NCBI GenBank assembly: GCA_021775355.1 | Contig: JAJFHZ010000034.1 | Coordinates: 1-64,000 of the forward strand | DNA: 64,000 nt | Source: Amylibacter sp. | GTDB taxonomy: Bacteria > Pseudomonadota > Alphaproteobacteria > Rhodobacterales > Rhodobacteraceae | Direction of reading: 5' to 3' | In this document: positions 36,388 to 45,331 of the stretch, one piece after another | Layout of the letters: each line of letters opens with the position of its first letter | Position numbering within the stretch: the stretch's first letter is position 1 | Position numbers and translations under genes: made by a program | The notes under the pieces: model-generated | Seen by the model: only the letters and a program-made list of their open reading frames with translations | Told to the model about the DNA's origin: nothing | Database searches by the model: none

Positions 36388-36424
36388 AGCCTGATTACAG
36401 CTACGTTGATTTATTGTCTTGCGG

Positions 36425-37333
36425 CTAGTTTAGAGGCATGGTTTTGATCGCTTCAAACAGAAAATCCATTGCCAATCTGATTTTCAGGCTTGTTTTCAAT
36501 TCTTGATGTGAAGCGATCCACATCGGAAGGGAAGGGATTTTAAGTTCCGGTAAGATAGGCACAAGGTTCGTATTCTTGCGCGCCAGAAAATGTGCACAAA
36601 AACCGATGCCCGCACCCGCACTGAGCAATTTCCAGTAAGCAATTTGATCATCAGTGCGAAAAGCGAACATATTTCGATCACCTTTTATGCCCAAACTGGC
36701 CATGTGTTGAAGGATATACCCTTCTCTGTCCAGCCCAAGCAATGTGTGTTCAAAAAGCTTATCTATGGTTTCTGGTTGGCCATTTTTATCAATATAATCT
36801 TGGTGAACATAAGTGCCTATGCCCATTTCGTTGACCTTTCGGCCGATCAGGCTGTTTTGGTGTAATGGGACCATGCGTATTGCAATATCCGCATCACGCG
36901 ATAACAAGTTCTGGTTTTTATCCGATGCCACCAATTCGATATCGATATCAGGTTCATGCGCTTTGAAAGCCTTTAAGACAGGCGGTAATATATAGGCGGA
37001 TGTAATGATGCTTGCGGTTATCCTGACAGTACCTTTTGCACTGCTTGAGCGGCTATGTGCCTTGATCGCCAATTGGTCTGCCTGTTCGGATAGCAGGCGG
37101 GCATCGTTCACTAATGTCAGTCCCGCTTTGCTAGGTGACATTCCCATTCTGCCACGAGAAAAGAGCGTTACATTTAAAGAGGTTTCAAGTGCGCTGATCA
37201 TGCGGCCAAGTGTTGGTTGACTTATACCTGTCAGGGCCGCTGCAGCCGAAAGGCTGCCTGTATCCACGACGGCTAGAAAAGCCTTTATATAATTCCAATT
37301 ATATCTATTCATTTTTGAATTCTTAATATCCAT
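36425..37333 (-). CDS. LysR-family regulator
   Basis: 302 residues. HTH in SLSAAAALTGISQPTLGRMI, then the effector domain. The start is uncertain: ATG 37333 has AGAAGG very close, ATG 37312 is an alternative seven codons in. It is divergent from a nucleotide-sugar-epimerase-like gene across 62 bp and probably controls it. Confidence 0.88.
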   Translation of the reverse strand: MDIKNSKMNRYNWNYIKAFLAVVDTGSLSAAAALTGISQPTLGRMISALETSLNVTLFSRGRMGMSPSKAGLTLVNDARLLSEQADQLAIKAHSRSSSAKGTVRITASIITSAYILPPVLKAFKAHEPDIDIELVASDKNQNLLSRDADIAIRMVPLHQNSLIGRKVNEMGIGTYVHQDYIDKNGQPETIDKLFEHTLLGLDREGYILQHMASLGIKGDRNMFAFRTDDQIAYWKLLSAGAGIGFCAHFLARKNTNLVPILPELKIPSLPMWIASHQELKTSLKIRLAMDFLFEAIKTMPLN

Positions 37334-37395
37334 ACCTTCTTATATACAATTCTGTTTTGATTAGTAATATCTTTTGAAAATGAATTGGAAACAAC

Positions 37396-38328
37396 ATGAG
37401 TGTTATTGCAGTACTTGGTGCGAATGGCCGTCTTGGGGCATCTGTCGTACAAGCTTTCTTTGAAGCGGGTTACAAGGTCATTGCCGTGACCAAAACCGGT
37501 GTGGCCCCTGCTTCATCAAAAATTGAATATAGGGCGGCCGACGCAATGGATCGCGATGCAGTGATAAAATCCTGTGCAGGGGCGGATTTTATACTGAATG
37601 CCCTGAATTTACCTTATGAAAAATGGCATGCGCAAGCATTTACAATTGCCCAAAACGTTATAGCTGCTGCCAAAGCCCATAATGCCGTGCACTTGTTTCC
37701 GGGCAATGTATATAATTACGGCAAAGGTATCCCTGCACTTTGTGATGAAAACACGAAACCGACCAAACCGACACCGCTGGGAAACATTCGTTTAAAGATG
37801 GAAGCGTTTTTTGAGGCATCCGCAAAACAGGACGATGTTAAAACCATTATTATACGGGCTGGGGATTTTTACGGTGCTGCTAAACCCGGTTCATGGTTTG
37901 ATATGGGGCTGTGCCGTAAAATCGACAGAGGCATCTTTACCTATCCCGGCCCGATGGATGTAATGCATGCGTGGGCTTATTTGCCCGATCTGGCGGAAAC
38001 CTTTGTCGGAATTGCAGGGCAATCGCAAGATTTGAATATGTTTGAAGTTTTCACGTTTAGCGGGCATTCATTTACCGGAAACCAAATGTGCACATATTTG
38101 GAAAATGCGGCGGGCAAGCCATTACGCGCGACAAGCCTTCCGTGGAGAATGATCAAAATCGGAAAACTGTTTGTCCCTTCGTGGCGTGGTATCAGTGAAA
38201 TGTCCTATTTGTGGAACAGGTCGCACAGCCTTTCGGATGTAAAATTGAAAAAAGTGCTTGGTACAATCAAACAGACCCCCCCGGAAGAGGCCGTGAACGC
38301 TGCCTATAAGGTCTTATATGCAAGTTGA
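37396..38328 (+). CDS. NAD(P)-binding epimerase/dehydratase-family protein
   Basis: 310 residues of the extended SDR group. The cofactor loop is VLGANGRLGASVV at the N-terminus; FPGNVYNYGKG and the later RAGDFYG match the atypical SDR and NmrA-like proteins. The substrate is unknown. The upstream LysR gene is the likely regulator. Confidence 0.83.
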   Translation: MSVIAVLGANGRLGASVVQAFFEAGYKVIAVTKTGVAPASSKIEYRAADAMDRDAVIKSCAGADFILNALNLPYEKWHAQAFTIAQNVIAAAKAHNAVHLFPGNVYNYGKGIPALCDENTKPTKPTPLGNIRLKMEAFFEASAKQDDVKTIIIRAGDFYGAAKPGSWFDMGLCRKIDRGIFTYPGPMDVMHAWAYLPDLAETFVGIAGQSQDLNMFEVFTFSGHSFTGNQMCTYLENAAGKPLRATSLPWRMIKIGKLFVPSWRGISEMSYLWNRSHSLSDVKLKKVLGTIKQTPPEEAVNAAYKVLYAS

Positions 38329-38340
38329 TCGTGAATAATT

Positions 38341-38640
38341 TTAAGACGCGCTGCAATGCTGGGCTGCAAGCTGCCCGAACGCTTTGTAGCGTAACCAGAA
38401 ACGTTCTTTGGACGGGTTGTCAGACTGGCGTGTATCTTGGGCCAGTTGCGGATCGGAAAAGAACTTTGCTGCCTGTTTTTGATCGCCGTTCGAAAGTTTT
38501 ACGTCCGCCACTTTCTGGATGCAAGAACAGGTTGTGCGTGTAGCATTGCGCGGGGATTTATTGCAGGCGTGTTCAATTGAGCCTGCATAAAGCGGGTTTG
38601 CAATAAATACAGCGGTACTAATCATTAAAATCGTTTTCAT
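38341..38640 (-). CDS. Small exported Cys-containing protein (99 aa)
   Basis: Signal peptide (residues 1-19, ending LYAG) followed by an 80-residue mature part with four Cys (HACNKS, TCSCIQ, QHCSAS), which could form disulfides. I recognise no named family. It converges with the epimerase gene, 12 bp between stops. Confidence 0.65.
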   Translation of the reverse strand: MKTILMISTAVFIANPLYAGSIEHACNKSPRNATRTTCSCIQKVADVKLSNGDQKQAAKFFSDPQLAQDTRQSDNPSKERFWLRYKAFGQLAAQHCSAS

Positions 38641-38717
38641 ATCTGCCTCTTGTTGCGGATTTTTCCGTCATTGGGGTGAATTTGCCACAAAACCCCCTGA
38701 TCTGGCAAGATACTTAT

Positions 38718-39596
38718 TCAGGTAGAGCCAAATTCCAACCAATGACGGTCTTTCGCGCCCAGCAGTTGATCCATGCGCTCCGCATATTGCGCCATATCAG
38801 CATCCGTCAGGTATTTCAGCCATTTGCCTGCGGTGGCGGAATTGAAGAACCCCGCGTCATTCTTGAATATTCCCATCCCTGCTGAAGGTGTGAAGCGATC
38901 CGAATTTTTGCGCATCTCGTCAAATCCGGCACCTTTGATCAGGGCCGCCATCGTTGCATCGTCGAATGTATAGCCCAATATATCGGCGAAACGGGCCATG
39001 GCTGCGGGTAGATCAGCGCGCATATCGGCATAGTGAAACAGATGCACATTTGGTAAATCTTCCCATTTTTTGAAAGACTTGTAGTGCTGGGTTAATGTAT
39101 CAAGCGTTAGGTAATCGCAATCACCTGCAGGGGCCGTATCGTTGATGAACATCAGTGCGTCATGCCGCGGATCACCCGGAAACAGGTGATCCAGTACATC
39201 GCCGGTCATATTGGCGACATGCTTGCGCATGGAAAAATGCACGTCCAGCGGGTGGCGATAAACAGCGATGTACGTGGCGCGCGGATCATAGGTGATCCCG
39301 TCCATCGGCGTGTGCGATTTGATGCAACGACGGTGGGGTTGTACGCTTAGATTTTCGTTCACAACTTCAATAGGGTGGGTCTGAGACTCGAGCCAAGGTG
39401 ATATTTTCCACAGGCCGTCATCAAAATCCGGTCTGCCGTGGATCATCATGCAAGTAATGCTTTGGCTCCAGGTTGTGCCGCATTTTGGGGGCGTGCAAAT
39501 GAACACGTCATCGGCGCGTATATCGAGCCCGTCCCAGCGTGTGCTGTCGGTGATCGGGCCACTGTAGATGGCGGTGCGTTCGGGTAGATTTGTCAT
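38718..39596 (-). CDS. Sulfotransferase-domain protein
   Basis: 292 residues. The PAPS-binding 5'-PSB loop is TPPKCGTTWSQSI and the 3'-PB motif YRHPLDVHFSMRKH. The family moves a sulfuryl group from PAPS to alcohols or amines; this subgroup is close to cytosolic SULT1-like enzymes. The start at 39596 begins 34 residues before the PSB loop; the longer frame to 39641 is not supported. Acceptor unknown. Confidence 0.87.
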   Translation of the reverse strand: MTNLPERTAIYSGPITDSTRWDGLDIRADDVFICTPPKCGTTWSQSITCMMIHGRPDFDDGLWKISPWLESQTHPIEVVNENLSVQPHRRCIKSHTPMDGITYDPRATYIAVYRHPLDVHFSMRKHVANMTGDVLDHLFPGDPRHDALMFINDTAPAGDCDYLTLDTLTQHYKSFKKWEDLPNVHLFHYADMRADLPAAMARFADILGYTFDDATMAALIKGAGFDEMRKNSDRFTPSAGMGIFKNDAGFFNSATAGKWLKYLTDADMAQYAERMDQLLGAKDRHWLEFGST

Positions 39597-40242
39597 GGGG
39601 CAAATGTCACCATGAATGGGGGCGATAGGCAAGGGCCGCAAACAACAAAAGGCGGGTATGATTTACGTACACAACCTGTGCACAGGGCGTATGACAAACA
39701 TTGCCGCAAAAATCGGCGCTATTTTACATCAATCGGGGGCAAGCCCCACAATATAATCCTGACACACGCGATCGGTGACATCGCGCAACACGGTCACGCG
39801 CTCAATCAGATAACGCAGCTGATCCGCGTCAATATGCTTCTTTTCGCGTAATGACCGTTCTGGGAAGTTCCCTGCGCATCTGCCTGCTTGTAATAACTTT
39901 TAGGTTTTATAACGTGGATTGGGGGCAGGGGAAGGTGATTGACGCATACCGGCCCGTGCATGCACGGGCAGCGCCTGACGTGTGGGAATTGCTGCGCAAA
40001 TCCCACGACCACCACGGGCGGGCGCTTCTCGCCCACCCTCGGGTCAGGTGCTAGGTTTTAGTTTGCACTGTATGGTTTTGTTTTGGAATATAATTATAGG
40101 ATTATGGTAAAAGGTTGTACCAGTTGGTTGCGTGTTCGATAACGCTTTTAGTTCATCATCCAATATTAATTGTTTCAAATAGAGGCAAAGGTTTCTTCAG
40201 CACCCATTGACCACACCTCAAATCCATATCATATCCCCATCC
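39597..40242. other. Intergenic stretch before lepA
   Basis: About 645 bp without a clear gene. On the minus strand, ending at TGA 39729, is a reading frame with protein-like composition (ADQLRYLIERVTVLRDVTDR) but no usable start. A perfect 18-bp palindrome GCCCGTGCATGCACGGGC lies at 39952-39969. The rest, to lepA, is AT-rich and may hold its promoter. Confidence 0.45.
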
Positions 40243-42042
40243 ATGACCGATATATCCAAAATCCGCAACTTTTCTATTGTTGCCCACATCGACCACGGTA
40301 AATCCACGCTGGCGGATCGTTTAATCCAGTCGACCGGTACTGTGGCGGAACGTGATATGGAAGCGCAGATGCTGGATACGATGGATATCGAAAAAGAACG
40401 CGGTATTACCATCAAAGCCAACTCTGTTCGGATTGAATATAAGGCCAATGACGGTGAAACCTACATCTTGAACCTGATTGACACGCCGGGCCACGTCGAT
40501 TTCGCCTATGAGGTATCGCGTTCCATGCGCGCGGTTGAAGGCTCGTTATTGGTGGTGGATGCAAGTCAGGGCGTTGAAGCGCAAACGCTGGCAAACGTCT
40601 ATCATGCGCTGGACGCAGATCATGAGATTGTGCCAGTGCTGAACAAGGTCGATTTGCCTGCGGCGGAACCTGAACAGGTGGCCGAACAGATCGAAGACGT
40701 GATCGGAATTGACGCGACCGACGCGGTGATGATTTCGGCCAAAACCGGCCTTGGTATCCCCGATGTTCTGGAAGCCATCGTTACCCGTCTGCCTGCACCC
40801 ATAGGCGACCGGAATGCACCGCTGAAAGCCATGCTGGTAGACAGCTGGTATGATGCCTATCTGGGCGTGGTCGTGTTGGTGCGTATCATCGACGGCGTTC
40901 TGAAAAAGGGCGACAAGATCCATATGATGAACACGGGTGCTACGTACCCTGTTGACCGCGTTGGCGTGTTTCGCCCGCAGATGGAGCCGATTGATGAACT
41001 TGGCCCGGGTGAAATGGGATATCTGACAGCCAGCATCAAGCAAGTGCGAGATACGGCGGTGGGTGACACTATCACCCACGACAAGCCGCGCTGTGCCGAA
41101 GCTTTGCCGGGTTTTGCGCCCAGCCAGCCCGTTGTGTTCTGCGGGTTGTTTCCGGTGGACAATGCCGAATTTGAAGACCTGCGCGAAGCGATCAGCAAAC
41201 TGAGCCTGAATGACGCCAGTTTTTCCCATGAGATGGAAACCAGTGCGGCCCTTGGCTTTGGCTTTCGTTGCGGTTTTCTGGGGTTGTTGCATCTGGAAGT
41301 GATCCGCGACCGTCTGGAACGCGAGTATGACATTGACCTGATCACTACGGCCCCAAGCGTGATTTACCACGTCCATATGCGTGACGGGACGATGATCGAT
41401 TTGCACAACCCCGCCGATATGCCCGATATGACCCATGTGGATCACATTGAAGAGCCGCGCATCAAGGCCACCATTCTTGTGCCGGACGAATATCTGGGCG
41501 ACGTGCTGAAACTTTGTCAGGACCGTCGCGGTATCCAGCTTGACCTGACTTATGCGGGCACGCGCGCAATGGTGGTTTACGATCTACCGCTGAATGAGGT
41601 GGTGTTCGATTTTTATGATCGCCTGAAATCCGTGACCAAGGGATATGCGTCGTTTGATTATCAAATGGACGATTACCGTGAGGATTTTCTGGTCAAGATG
41701 CAAATTCTGGTCAATGACGAGCCGGTGGACGCGCTTTCAACAATGGTGCATCGCGACAGGGCAGAGGCCCGCGGGCGTGCTATGGTGGAAAAGCTGAAGG
41801 ACCTGATCCCGCGCCACATGTTTAAAATCCCTATTCAGGCGGCGATCGGCGGGCGTATCATTGCGCGTGAAACCTTGGCTGCAATGCGCAAAGATGTGAC
41901 GGCAAAATGTTACGGCGGAGACATTAGCCGTAAGAAAAAACTGCTGGACAAGCAGAAAAAGGGTAAGAAAAAGATGCGCCAGTTCGGCAAGGTCGAGATA
42001 CCGCAACAGGCGTTTATCTCTGCCTTGAAAATGGACGATTAA
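40243..42042 (+). CDS. lepA: Elongation factor 4 (LepA)
   Basis: 599 residues, the normal length. Translational GTPase with G1 [10 protein letters not shown]3 DTPGH and G4 NKVD, followed by domains II to V and the LepA C-terminal domain ([18 protein letters not shown]). It acts on ribosomes under stress or during assembly. The start at 40243 gives the family N-terminus [18 protein letters not shown]; a TTG at 40207 would add 12 residues. Confidence 0.97.
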   Translation: MTDISKIRNFSIVAHIDHGKSTLADRLIQSTGTVAERDMEAQMLDTMDIEKERGITIKANSVRIEYKANDGETYILNLIDTPGHVDFAYEVSRSMRAVEGSLLVVDASQGVEAQTLANVYHALDADHEIVPVLNKVDLPAAEPEQVAEQIEDVIGIDATDAVMISAKTGLGIPDVLEAIVTRLPAPIGDRNAPLKAMLVDSWYDAYLGVVVLVRIIDGVLKKGDKIHMMNTGATYPVDRVGVFRPQMEPIDELGPGEMGYLTASIKQVRDTAVGDTITHDKPRCAEALPGFAPSQPVVFCGLFPVDNAEFEDLREAISKLSLNDASFSHEMETSAALGFGFRCGFLGLLHLEVIRDRLEREYDIDLITTAPSVIYHVHMRDGTMIDLHNPADMPDMTHVDHIEEPRIKATILVPDEYLGDVLKLCQDRRGIQLDLTYAGTRAMVVYDLPLNEVVFDFYDRLKSVTKGYASFDYQMDDYREDFLVKMQILVNDEPVDALSTMVHRDRAEARGRAMVEKLKDLIPRHMFKIPIQAAIGGRIIARETLAAMRKDVTAKCYGGDISRKKKLLDKQKKGKKKMRQFGKVEIPQQAFISALKMDD

Positions 42043-42260
42043 GCCTTTTCATGCTCCAAATGATCTAACGTATTCATCAAACGACCCAGCAGGTTCGGGC
42101 TGATACACTCGAATGATGCCGTTTTTTTGCACTTTGCCGCTACAGATACAGGGTGCAACGTGCGTGCTGCGGAATGGCGTTTGAAAATATTGACGAAGCG
42201 GGGATTTGGCGCTTGATTGTCTGTACGGCTTGGGGCCATATCGGGTGTCTGCATATTCAT
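42039..42260 (-). CDS. Possible small basic protein (73 aa)
   Basis: 73 residues from ATG 42260, basic, with three Cys (KCKK, ECIS) and a C-terminal helix ([13 protein letters not shown]). It overlaps the lepA stop by 4 bp tail to tail. The ribosome site is weak (AGCGAG) and no family is recognised. It may be a real Rhodobacterales-specific gene. Confidence 0.4.
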   Translation of the reverse strand: MNMQTPDMAPSRTDNQAPNPRFVNIFKRHSAARTLHPVSVAAKCKKTASFECISPNLLGRLMNTLDHLEHEKA

Positions 42261-42373
42261 AATTAACTCGCTATATTTTTGGGTTACATATTACTTTCTT
42301 AGGTTCTAATTTACGTGCTGTTGTATCATTTTTTGGGAAACTTTGTGGCGATTTCGTGAAGTTTAAGGGTTTG

Positions 42374-42586
42374 TTAACCTTTCTTGCGCCCGTCACCGTC
42401 CTTAGGCTGTAGATGCAATGTTGGCCCCAGTGACGGTTCATGTGCCATGGGTTGCGCCAGCAGATCGACCAGCAAATGACAGAACAGATCATCGGGATCG
42501 TGCGGTGCGCCGATCTGTAAATAGGCCATGATCCATGTGCGTTGATTATAGGTTAACCGAATATCTTTTGTATAAATGTCAGACAC
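42374..42586 (-). CDS. Possible small protein (70 aa)
   Basis: 70 residues from GTG 42586, with AGGGAG 8 nt upstream; a GTG three codons earlier is less well placed. The sequence MSDIYTKDIRLTYNQRTWIM continues with an acidic middle and a basic end (DGDGRKKG). No family recognised. It lies directly downstream, on the minus strand, of the structured RNA candidate and its hairpin. Confidence 0.45.
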   Translation of the reverse strand: MSDIYTKDIRLTYNQRTWIMAYLQIGAPHDPDDLFCHLLVDLLAQPMAHEPSLGPTLHLQPKDGDGRKKG

Positions 42587-42604
42587 GAATGCCACTCCCT
42601 TTTT

Positions 42605-42637
42605 TTAAATAAAAGCGACTGTCGGGAACACCGACAG
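42605..42637 (-). terminator. Hairpin with T-rich tail, minus strand
   Basis: CTGTCGG pairs with CCGACAG around a 5-nt loop (42619-42637). On the minus strand it is followed by TCGCTTTTATTT, a moderate terminator tail. It touches the closing stem of the structured RNA candidate and would end that RNA. Confidence 0.55.
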
Positions 42638-42638
42638 C

Positions 42639-42783
42639 CGGGGAGTTAAGAAATCGCACAAGTACGACCGCAATAGCCTTTAGGCCGAGGCCCTGGACAT
42701 GCGCTACTGCCTCCCCGACCAATATTCGAGGAGACATCATTGCGGCTGATGTCAGCCGACTTGTGTGAGGTTCTTAAGCCCCG
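42639..42783 (-). ncRNA. Structured RNA candidate with 6S-RNA-like architecture
   Basis: About 145 nt that fold as one long interrupted rod: 42639-42643 with 42779-42783 (5 bp), 42646-42652 with 42771-42777 (7 bp), 42655-42662 with 42760-42767 (8 bp, one G-U) and 42668-42674 with 42739-42745 (7 bp). An asymmetric bulge holds a side hairpin (GGCTGA/TCAGCC, 42744-42757). A rod with a central bubble that can form a side hairpin is the layout of 6S RNA (ssrS). The strand is inferred from the adjacent minus-strand terminator; the primary sequence alone does not prove 6S. Confidence 0.5.
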
Positions 42784-42968
42784 AGGCTGGCTGGGCCAAC
42801 CCTAAGCGCAGGATAAGCGAGGATGATGGGTAGGGAAAGGGGGAATGTCGCGTTTCAGTTATAGATTTAGCGGCCAATGGGGGCAGGTGTTAGGTATCGT
42901 GTTTTGCAACCTTGCATCAGGCTTCTTTGAGAAGTATGCACTTTCAACCAACCGAAAGCCCACCACCC

Positions 42969-43523
42969 ATGCCGCTTACCACCCTGCAAACCCGTGCTGA
43001 CAACGCCTGCGAACTTTGTGCGGCCACCGCAGACCTTGCCGCATTCCCCGTTGGCCCAACGCCTGACGGAACAGCGATGACGGCGGCGTTGCTTTGCCCG
43101 ACATGTACGGCACAAATAGGCGGTGACATGGATGTCAATCATTGGCGGTGTCTGTCAACATCGATGTGGTCGGAACACGCACCCGTGCAGGTGCTGGCGT
43201 GGCGGATGCTGGATCGCCTTTCGGATCAGGCTTGGGTGCGTGACCTGACGGATATGCTTTATCTGGACGATGAAACACTGGCGTGGGCCAAAGCGGGTGC
43301 AATCCGTGAAAGTCTGCACAAAGACAGCAATGGTGCAGCACTGGCCGCGGGTGACAACGTGGTGTTGATCAAAGATCTGCCCGTCAAGGGGGGCGGCTTT
43401 ACTGCCAAGCGCGGCACAGCTGTGCGGGGCATCTCATTGGTCGCCGACAATCCTGCCCATATCGAGGGCCGTGTCGAAGGCCAACGCATTGTTATTCTAA
43501 CAGAATTCGTGAAGAAAAAGTAA
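42969..43523 (+). CDS. phnA: PhnA-type zinc-ribbon protein
   Basis: 184 residues. An N-terminal four-Cys ribbon (CELC ... CPTC) is followed by the PhnA SH3-like domain (AAGDNVVLIKDLPVKGGGFTAKRGT, here abridged, and VEGQRIVILTEFVKK). Despite the phosphonate-derived name, the family role is not clear. The start at 42969 begins just before the ribbon; ATG 42936 with GAGAAG upstream would add 11 residues and is a real alternative. Confidence 0.85.
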   Translation: MPLTTLQTRADNACELCAATADLAAFPVGPTPDGTAMTAALLCPTCTAQIGGDMDVNHWRCLSTSMWSEHAPVQVLAWRMLDRLSDQAWVRDLTDMLYLDDETLAWAKAGAIRESLHKDSNGAALAAGDNVVLIKDLPVKGGGFTAKRGTAVRGISLVADNPAHIEGRVEGQRIVILTEFVKKK

Positions 43524-43535
43524 GCTTCCGTTATT

Positions 43536-43549
43536 TTGATTCACATCAA
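43536..43549. promoter_or_regulatory. FNR-type box
   Basis: TTGAT-TCAC-ATCAA is a perfect match to the FNR/FnrL consensus TTGAT-N4-ATCAA. It lies 12 bp after the phnA stop and 56 bp before the start of a 60-residue membrane protein, so it most likely controls that gene in response to oxygen. Confidence 0.8.
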
Positions 43550-43604
43550 AGAATGTGCATATATTTTGTGCCAATTTGCCCCTGAACAAACAGGAGTACG
43601 CAGG

Positions 43605-43787
43605 ATGTTTCGCCTAGCAGCAATGCTTTTCGCCGTAATCGGTTCCACTTTGGCCGGCAGTGCCGTGATTGCAACCCTAGTGGCCGGATACACGACAATG
43701 GTTCCGATTCTGATCGCGGCCGGTGTGGGATTTTTAGCGGGCATCCCGATTACATGGATCATTACAAAGATGATCTATGCGGATTAG
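43605..43787 (+). CDS. Small two-helix membrane protein (60 aa)
   Basis: 60 residues with two hydrophobic segments (residues ~5-27 and ~33-55). I recognise it as the short Rhodobacterales protein often mislabelled 'CTP synthetase'; it has no such domain. AGGAG lies upstream of ATG 43605, whereas the longer frame from 43536 starts inside the FNR box. The FNR box suggests oxygen-dependent expression. Function unknown. Confidence 0.75.
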   Translation: MFRLAAMLFAVIGSTLAGSAVIATLVAGYTTMVPILIAAGVGFLAGIPITWIITKMIYAD

Positions 43788-43793
43788 GTAGCC

Positions 43794-43922
43794 CTAACTT
43801 GCCTTTTTGGTAATAGACTGCCCGGCTTTGGATAAATCTTTGCCCAAGCCTTCCATTGTTGAACATGCGCCAAGCGCTGTTAGGGCGATGATAGCAACGA
43901 TGCGGGTTAATTTCTGGCTCAT
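43794..43922 (-). CDS. Entericidin-like small lipoprotein (42 aa)
   Basis: 42 residues: a short signal, lipobox LGAC (Cys20), then STMEGLGKDLSKAGQSI, which is the entericidin A/B pattern. The mature lipoprotein would be about 23 residues. Entericidins are small envelope lipoproteins linked to stress in E. coli. A strong AAAAGGA site precedes ATG 43922. Confidence 0.85.
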   Translation of the reverse strand: MSQKLTRIVAIIALTALGACSTMEGLGKDLSKAGQSITKKAS

Positions 43923-44085
43923 GGTATTTCCTTTTGTTGTTGCGTGAAATCCTAAATAGGATTGCACTTATTGGCAAGCGCACCATGGCAAATCTCCGCC
44001 TATTGCCTATTCGCTTACAGTGCCGATAGAAAGGTTGAGGTTTCGGGGAATGTTGTGGTAAACGCGGTACAAAACAGGAACCGTT

Positions 44086-45255
44086 TTGCCTTTGAAAATC
44101 AATAACCGCGATGCACGCAGGCTGTGGCTGACAGCGCAAGGTCTGGGCAACCCGCCGACAGGCCCTTTGGATGTCTTGGCGATTATCCATGAACTTGGCT
44201 TTGTGCAGCTTGATACAATTCAGGTGATTGCGCGTGCGCACCACCATATTATCTGGTCGCGCAACCAACATTACCGCGAACCGATGCTAAACCGCTTAAT
44301 GGCGGATAATCGCGGGGTGTTCGAGCATTATACCCATGATGCATCTGTTCTGCCGATGGCGTTTTATCCAATGTGGCAGCGGCAATTTCGCCGTAAAAAA
44401 GAAGGCATAGATCGGTCAAACTATTATAACACGATGCTTGATGCCGCAGGGCGCGATGCGATCAAAGCACGTATTTCGGAAGAAGGTCCGTTATCGACCC
44501 ATGCTTTTGATACCAAAGTTGCCGCCAAAGGCATGTGGGTGCGTCCGCCTCATAAGTTGGCACTGGATTATATGTGGTATGCGGGCGAATTGGCGACGGC
44601 ACATCGGCAGAATTTCACGAAGTTTTATGATTTGGCGCATCGGGTGATCCCCGAAGGAATACGCGCCGAAAAGCACAGTGATCAGGCACAGATAGATTGG
44701 CTGTGTCATGCCGCCCTTGACCGTATGGGGTTCGGGACATTGGGTGAAATACAGAAATTCTGGGAAGCAACGAATGCGCATGAGGTTAAAACGTGGGCTG
44801 CTGGGGCATCACTGGTTCCCGTGTCACTGCAAGCGGCTGACGGGACGTGGGTAAATGCCTATGCACCTGCGGATATAAAGCAGCGTTTGGCGGGGTTGGC
44901 GGCACCCACTTCGCGCCTGCGTATTCTGAACCCGTTTGACCCTGTGGTGCGCGACCGTAACCGCCTAAGTCGTCTTTTCGGGTTTGATTACCGGATTGAA
45001 ATTTTTGTACCTGCCGCGAAACGCAAGTGGGGTTATTATGTGTACCCTTTGTTAGAGGGGGATCGTTTTGTCGGGCGGATTGAAGCAAAAGCGGATCGTG
45101 CCAAGGGTGTGTTGAACGTGACGCGGATATGGGCCGAGCCACGGATAAAATGGACGGCTGCGCGGGCGCGTAAATTAGATGCAGAGTTAGGCAGACTTGC
45201 CCGACTGGCTTCTGTGGAACGAGTTGACTGGCATTGCTCAAATGCGATCATTTAA
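44086..45255 (+). CDS. YcaQ-type winged-helix DNA glycosylase
   Basis: 389 residues. The N-terminal region carries the catalytic QxD element (FVQLDTIQV), with further family motifs HHIIWSRN and LNPFDPVVRDRNRLSRLFGFDYRIEI. E. coli YcaQ unhooks interstrand crosslinks in DNA. A TTG at 44086 is used because AGGA lies 6 nt upstream and the family N-terminus follows at once. Single gene with no linked repair partner. Confidence 0.88.
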   Translation: MPLKINNRDARRLWLTAQGLGNPPTGPLDVLAIIHELGFVQLDTIQVIARAHHHIIWSRNQHYREPMLNRLMADNRGVFEHYTHDASVLPMAFYPMWQRQFRRKKEGIDRSNYYNTMLDAAGRDAIKARISEEGPLSTHAFDTKVAAKGMWVRPPHKLALDYMWYAGELATAHRQNFTKFYDLAHRVIPEGIRAEKHSDQAQIDWLCHAALDRMGFGTLGEIQKFWEATNAHEVKTWAAGASLVPVSLQAADGTWVNAYAPADIKQRLAGLAAPTSRLRILNPFDPVVRDRNRLSRLFGFDYRIEIFVPAAKRKWGYYVYPLLEGDRFVGRIEAKADRAKGVLNVTRIWAEPRIKWTAARARKLDAELGRLARLASVERVDWHCSNAII

Positions 45256-45331
45256 GTGAGAACTGCAAAAAAACGGTATTCTCTGATCCTATCTAATGCT
45301 ATGAATTAGCCATATATTTAGGAGCGTCTTT

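Noticed and set aside
40546..41445. Minus-strand 299-codon frame inside lepA
   Set aside because: Antisense shadow of lepA, rich in His, Gln and Asn with no domain.
42639..42783. Structured RNA as tmRNA or RNase P RNA
   Set aside because: No tRNA-like T arm, CCA end or tag-encoding frame, and none of the conserved RNase P core segments were seen.
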